25,414 bases of DNA from Apostichopus leukothele (taxonomy: Eukaryota > Echinodermata > Holothuroidea > Aspidochirotida > Stichopodidae): contig JAAAKB020000009.1 in the NCBI GenBank assembly GCA_010014835.2, positions 1,124,514 through 1,149,927 on the forward strand, read 5' to 3'. The notes below the pieces were generated by a model, which saw nothing but the letters and a program-made list of their open reading frames with translations, was not told the DNA's origin and made no database searches. Below are positions 20,661 through 25,414 of the stretch, in pieces. Positions within the stretch are counted from its first letter, which is position 1. Each line of letters opens with the position of its first letter. Position numbers and translations under genes: made by a program.

Positions 20661-23122
20661 GAGTTGAACTTTTGCTTTTCTTTAAACTTAAAATTTTCCC
20701 CCCGTATTGCCTATTTTGGGTTTTTTTTTCTTGAGTTTTGGTTCTATTCATTCAAGATCGATTTATTTGTTAACTTGGTACTTTTTAAACCTTATTAATT
20801 TATGTCCCAATTCAGAGAGTGCTCATTTAGTAACTGTCGCATTCTGCTTTCAGAAAATGCTTAACGATGAAACCTGTCACCGTTATCAACTTTATAGCCT
20901 ACTCAAAACAGAACCGGAAGGATTCATCCCAAGTGAGGTTTAAACATTCACTGTATTACATACTTTTTCCAACTTTTAAACTCTGGTTTCCCTTTAAAGC
21001 AGTAAATTTTGATAGTACTTTATCATCCTGATGGTTCCCCTTTAAGCCCACAGAACAAATCTGTGATTACATGACACTTTTCCATACACAACCCTTATAA
21101 GCATCACCATTCCAACTCTACGACCTACTCAAACCTTAACTTAAAGAAAAGTAGATGCCAGTTTAGATTTTATACAGGCTCCCCCTCCCCCTCCTCTTCC
21201 ACACTCCCCCCTCCTCAACCTTATCACCCATTCCAATTGGAAGAAAGAAATAATGAAACTGAATGAGCTGAATGTCAATTCAAAGTAATGCCTACATATG
21301 AACAAAATTGTGCCCTTTTAGGTTAGGTCCAGCCTAAACTACTTCCCCATGTACTAGTCAGTACTTAGTACCCTCCCTTCACAAACTTACATTTTCAATC
21401 GTGTTTCGTGAATCAAAGTCTGAATGTGCAAGAAAAAAACAGTTTCTAAACTCTCGTACAGTATATCCGACAGTCAACATAACAGATGGTAACCTATGAC
21501 AACCATGCTGATTATTTTGTTGGCATTTGACAAAGAGTCAAATCAGACAGTTCCACTGATTTTTTAAGATTAAAAAACCGAGGCAAAGTGGCACCAAATG
21601 GGCCATTAAGCTACTACCTTGGTCTATTACCAATCGATGAGGCCAATGAATGGAAGGAGTAGCTATTTCCTTTCCATATCATCTAATCAAATTCAGCTTT
21701 GCTCTTTATCGTTGCATTTGACGTAATGTCACCGAGGACTAGCTTTCTTATCCTATTTCCCTTCAACAGCATCATACAGTTGGTCTTTCTTTCAACAACT
21801 CTGTGTAAAAGTTAACACATGTTCATAACCAACCCCTGATGAATAAAATAAACCTGAGGAACTCCTTCACTTAAAAGTAGAGTTTGATGACTGGACTGAA
21901 GTTAATTTGAATGCCCACTGGTCATTGCTACCATGGAAACGGTAACCGGGTAACGCCATGTCTGCTGGTTCCAAATCCTTTCTTCCTGGCTTTATCTGTT
22001 GCTTGATAGTTACAAGATACAGAAACGCCTGATTATTACACAATCCACTTCATGATAATGATCAAAACTCATTATTTTATACCTTTTATGAAGACAGAAG
22101 TTGGACAGATAGAGTTGTTTCTTTTTCTACGTGTAACATCCCTCTCTAAGTTTACTAAAGTAACCCTTTTAGATTGATGCATGTTATAAAGTAGAGTTGT
22201 AACAAGTCCCCTTTCCTTTCATGGTCGTGTTAAGTCACTCCCTGATCTTGTTCAAGAACACTGGATTTGTTTTCGAATCACCAAACATTTGAAAGTTAGT
22301 CAAATTGAGTCACGACTCGTTACGACATCGTCACATACAAAGCACTGTTAGTCATCAAAGACAGTGACAAAAAATCTCTACTACCACCAAATTTGGATCT
22401 GCGTTAAACCAAATTTGGAATTTAGCTCACGAAATAAGTGATATATCAATGTGGCTGTCAACTACAACCAGCTCAGCTCATGGATTTAACTGTAACAGAA
22501 TTTAAAGCTACCTATAATGTATGATGACAGATGTGAACAGCATCATAGATCTGCAGGCCTCTGTCAATAGACTTTTGATTAGACGTCGATTACATTGTAA
22601 CTGTATACTGCATTGGATTGCAAGGGTGAGGCCTGGCTGAAGAAGAGTACAAGATTTCATATCTGACTATTAGTTTGGAACAATTGTTATAACACTATCA
22701 CAAGTATTTTACCACTAAATATTGATTTTTCACAACACTGTATATACTATCCACATGCTACAATAAAATGCTCCTTTTATAAGCCATTGACATTAAGTTC
22801 CGAATTGATCGCTATGATCGACCACCATTAAAGCAAGCGATGCTGTTAACCTTTCCACGACTTTCACTTTGTGCTTACGACATGCTAAGTAAACTGCATG
22901 TAAGAGTTGCGACAAAACTTGTTTTTGTCACAGAGCCCACCAAAAAAATCCACCCTTGACATATCACCAAGGGGGAAGAACCATTCCACGAGCGGGTTTG
23001 ATGAAAGTACTGTGCACCTTCTTGGCCGTTATACGAGGCTGCTTGACATCGAAGGGCTGGACAAATCGACACAACGAGACTGCCAAATCGTTTAAACTGA
23101 CTGATTTGGCCTAAGTTATTGG
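20661..23122 (-). other. Downstream of the NRBP stop codon; 3' UTR plus intergenic, boundary unknown
   Basis: This is the minus-strand DNA after the NRBP stop codon, so its right part is 3' untranslated region. The 22875-23122 part is richer in G+C and CpG than its surroundings. I see no minus-strand AATAAA (TTTATT on the plus strand) before the A+T-rich fold-back element near 20.57-20.59 kb. The UTR could therefore be about 2.5 kb, or it could use a variant signal. The plus- and minus-strand open frames at 22875-23126 overlap this UTR and are not called. A C-rich tract lies at 21179-21219. Confidence 0.5.
23082..23110 (-). promoter_or_regulatory. Hairpin just after the NRBP stop codon
   Basis: GCCAAATC (minus strand 23110-23103) and its complement GATTTGGC (23089-23082) form a perfect 8-bp stem with a 13-base loop containing GTTTAAAC. 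The stem begins 12 bases after the NRBP stop codon. An RNA stem in the 3' UTR is possible; function is unknown. Confidence 0.35.
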
Positions 23123-23221
23123 TCATGTGGCCCGAATCATTCCAGTGCTTGCTGGAAATTGTCCGGAGTGGAAGTTCCGTAGCCTCTCTTCGATCATGCT
23201 CGAGATCTGGTCTTTATCGCT
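23123..23221 (-). CDS. NRBP1: NRBP terminal coding exon with stop codon
   Basis: This is the last coding exon, on the minus strand. The acceptor is TCTCCTCCCTCTTGTAG (AG at 23223-23222), and the exon enters in phase 0, which matches the exon at 24019-23964. It reads SDKDQISSMIEERLRNFHSG, continues for twelve more residues and stops at TGA (23125-23123). Human NRBP1 continues from LGFI with SEADQSRLTSLLEETLNKFN before a short tail. Position, acidic/helical character and distance to the end all agree. The C-terminal tail itself is divergent, as is normal for this family. NRBP proteins are kinase-like adaptors without normal catalytic activity that act with partners such as TSC22D proteins and ubiquitin-ligase components. 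The pseudokinase domain lies upstream, outside the window. Confidence 0.92.
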   Translation of the reverse strand, partial: SDKDQISSMIEERLRNFHSGQFPASTGMIRAT

Positions 23222-23963
23222 CTACAAGAGGGAGGAGATATGAAAGGACCGATGAAAATCAATCAATTGAAAAAGACATCTTTACGGGCATCGGTTTGCC
23301 ATTTGTATCAGGTTTCTGACAACTTAAACGTAACTTCTCTCTCTCGTTCAAAATAGAAAATTGTCATGGACTTAACTATCCCCCCACCCACCCCATGCCT
23401 TGCACCTTTACCCTCATGCCCTGATTATTGTCTCTACGTGATTCATTATTGTTGTTCAGTTTGTAAAAATATGGATATTTTGGATACCAACTGCAATCTA
23501 ATTTTCTGCAGCACTTTGTTAGTTTTGCAGAGTAGAGAGAAATTGGCCATGAATTGCAATTAACTGCTTGACGATAGAATCAGTTGTTACAACTCTAGCT
23601 ACTGGCACTGTAAATTGCACAGACCTTTACCCAAACTTAGGCCACAGGGATCCTTTACACACCAAAGGGCAGAATATTCTCAGCAGATATGTTGAAGGTG
23701 ACTGCTAGCTTCAAACACACTTTCTCTATCTTCTGCACTTTCTTTCTAATAATGGAATTCTCTGAACATGAATGCAGTTGAAGGAACTTAACATTCGAGT
23801 AAACAAAAGTCTCCTTCTACATCTCTATCTATTCTGTCATCAAATTTTTAGCATGTGCAAAAGTGTTGATATTTGTTTTGGTTGAGAAAAGTATCATATC
23901 ACAAGTGGTATCCTGGCAACATTATGAGAATAGTTAATAAAGAGGATTTTCCCCAAGGCATAC

Positions 23964-24019
23964 CTTATTGATGAAACCAAAGTCAACAAGCTCATCAGCC
24001 AGATCTTGTGGTCTGTCAT
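23964..24019 (-). CDS. NRBP1: NRBP internal exon (DLADELVDFGFINK)
   Basis: This 56-base minus-strand exon follows the acceptor CCTTTTGTTCCCCAG (AG at 24021-24020) and ends at the donor AATAAG|GTATGC (GT at 23963-23962). It enters in phase 1 and leaves in phase 0. Its first two bases complete an Asp codon begun at 25035. The peptide DRPQDLADELVDFGFINK aligns with the NRBP1 C-terminal segment ENIPELAAELVQLGFISE. WNK kinases have a loosely similar PF2-like motif. The flanking exons, with LSCEI upstream and the short tail downstream, favour NRBP. Confidence 0.93.
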
Positions 24020-24159
24020 CTGGGGAACAAAAGGAAAATATGTTAATCAAAATCATCCGTGATTTGTAATTAACGATTGTCACTCATTCAGGACACATGC
24101 AAATTACATTCCTATGATTGGTTAAATTTGCTAATATTGGGCGATTTTAGTCATGAATC

Positions 24160-24910
24160 ACTGCACACTGCCCAACTGTCAGTCTGAGAACGCTACATAT
24201 TGAGTTTACTCAGCTTAAGACGAATGCGCGACTGTCTATGGAAACACATGCACACTGCCGGACTACATATGGAAACACATGCACACTGCCCAACTGTCTA
24301 TGGTAAAACATGCACACTACCAGATTACTATAGTAACACATGCACACTGCCCCGACTATCTATGGAAACGCATGCACACTGCCCGACCATCTATGGAAAC
24401 TCATGCACACTGCCCAACTATATATGGAAACACATGCACACATGCACACTGCCCAACTGTCTATGGTAACACATGCACACTACCAGATTACTATAGTAAC
24501 ACATGCACACTGCCCGATTATTTATGGAAACACAGCACACTGCCGGACTATCTATGGAAACGCATGCACACTGCCAGACTATCTATTGTAAAACATGCAC
24601 ACTGCCGGACTATCTATGGAAACACATGCACACTGATGGACTATCTATGGAAACACATGCACACTGCCAGACTACCTATGGAAACACATGCACACTGCCG
24701 GACTATCTTTGAAACACATGCACACTGCCAGACTACCTATGGAAACACATGCACACTGCCAGACTACCAGATGGAAACACATGCACACTGCCAGACTACC
24801 TATGGAAACACATGCACACTGATGGACTATCTATGGAAACACATGCACACTGTTCGACTATCTACAATTTGCCATTGTTACGATAGTCCAGTGAGTCTGG
24901 CAGTGTGCGG
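24160..24910. repeat. 31-bp minisatellite in the NRBP intron, ending in an inverted unit
   Basis: About 20 units of TATGGAAACACATGCACACTG plus a variable GCCAGACTATC-type end run from about 24230 to 24865. The commonest spacing is 31 bp. Variants include an internal doubling of CACATGCA near 24435, TAGTAACACATG units and GATGG in place of GCCAG. A lone partial unit sits at 24163-24180. At 24882-24908 the sequence GATAGTC...TGGCAGTGTGC is the unit in inverse orientation, interrupted by nine bases, so the array ends in a fold-back. The repeat passes through all three frames, giving long open frames (up to 247 codons, 24279-25022) that are artefacts of the repeat and lie antisense to NRBP. Confidence 0.93.
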
Positions 24911-25034
24911 CTGGTTCAACACAACAGGAAAGTTTAAATATTCTGTCTTTTTCTTTCTCATTTCGACTGGTTTTCTGACAGACATCCTTCAGCTGAGCAT
25001 GCCCATCACTAAAGTGTCCTGAATATTTCCTTAC

Positions 25035-25098
25035 CTTTGGAAATTTCGCAGCTCAGCTCTCTTCTCATTTTGTCATCCATCCGTAAATGGATTTCCAG
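25035..25098 (-). CDS. NRBP1: NRBP internal exon (MDDKMRRELSCEI)
   Basis: This 64-base minus-strand exon follows the acceptor TTTGTCTTTTTGTATGTCGACAG (AG at 25100-25099) and ends at CCAAAG|GTAAGG (GT at 25034-25033). It enters in phase 0 and leaves in phase 1. The peptide LEIHLRMDDKMRRELSCEIS aligns with NRBP1 LTLLLKLEDKLNRHLSCDLM. It shares the DK-x-x-R-x-LSC core in the same order and spacing and is followed directly by the LADELV exon. The 1,015-base intron after it carries the 31-bp minisatellite. Exons for the pseudokinase domain are expected beyond the right edge of the window; none was seen in 25099-25414. Confidence 0.92.
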
Positions 25099-25414
25099 CT
25101 GTCGACATACAAAAAGACAAACATTCTGTACTCAAAATATATATGTCTTCGCAGATTGAGAAAGAAAAAATACTAGCCGGCCCATAGCAAAATATCATAA
25201 ATTTCATTTGGTCACATATTAGAAATAGAGAGGTGAACATCCAACGTGTGTTAAACAACAAACTGATAATCATGTTTTTAGTTAATGCGTCGTTAACAGT
25301 CATAGACAACGAACCAAGTAGCAATGTACATAACTGGCAGAGTAAGACTACTTGGAAAACTGAGGGTGAAGTTATAACAAATTTTAAACAGCGCCCTGAT
25401 CGAACAAATTTCTC
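25099..25414 (-). other. NRBP upstream intron, partial
   Basis: This follows from the phase-0 acceptor at 25100-25099. No further exon is visible before the window edge. The 83-codon minus-strand open frame at 25324-25073 overlaps the real exon out of frame and is not coding. Confidence 0.6.

Noticed and set aside
22875-23126. Open frames on both strands (22907-23095 plus, 23126-22875 minus)
   Set aside because: They overlap the NRBP 3' UTR and lack motifs; the true coding frame of NRBP ends at 23123.
25073-25324. 83-codon minus-strand frame
   Set aside because: It overlaps the real NRBP exon out of frame and is mostly intron.
1-25414. CRISPR array, tRNA or rRNA genes, and integrated viral or retroelement genes
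   Set aside because: The tandem repeats have no unique spacers, no intact tRNA A and B box pair was found, and no polymerase, integrase or capsid motif was seen in the translated frames.

Overview
The window is A+T-rich, intron-dominated animal nuclear DNA with a 100-base scaffold gap. It contains no bacterial features, operons or CRISPR arrays. The repeats resemble those of marine deuterostome invertebrates: AGGTCA-rich dispersed elements, minisatellites and short fold-back elements. I therefore suggest an echinoderm or a close relative. That placement is an inference, because no rRNA or mitochondrial marker is present.

Two protein-coding genes are recognisable, both on the minus strand and both incomplete. 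At the left end, exons at 1722-1587 and 700-552 encode a ZMIZ1-family (Zimp10/tonalli) N-terminal segment. It has the WCEELG-K-LLLLR motif, the WQQ motif, a glutamine tract and the LSVVATVWGVT motif. At the right end, exons at 25098-25035, 24019-23964 and 23221-23123 encode the C-terminus and stop codon of NRBP (nuclear receptor-binding protein, a pseudokinase). Splice phases agree across every junction of both genes. None of these exons is an open reading frame longer than 60 codons, so they are easy to miss by ORF length.

Layout: 1-551 is ZMIZ intron with degenerate repeats. 552-1722 holds the two ZMIZ exons around an intron containing an 86/87-bp minisatellite. 1723 to about 20 kb is non-coding: a DR4-type AGGTCA triplet, an 80-bp duplication, a CpG-containing patch with inverted CCAAT boxes, a dispersed repeat with misleading splice-like signals, a short GTGGTACTCTCTG minisatellite, the assembly gap with a 23-C run, a 180-bp tandem duplication and a 146-bp repeat. 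At 20.4-20.7 kb there is a fold-back element. From 23122 downwards is the NRBP 3' untranslated region, whose end I cannot fix. The 1-kb NRBP intron at 24020-25034 holds a 20-copy, 31-bp minisatellite that ends in an inverted unit.

The two genes point the same way, with NRBP upstream. I found no exon for the first part of the ZMIZ N-terminal domain in the 21 kb between them. Those exons may lie in the gap, NRBP may sit inside a ZMIZ intron, or the scaffold may be misjoined. I see no convincing novel molecular system. The most unusual material is the repeat architecture and this gene arrangement.
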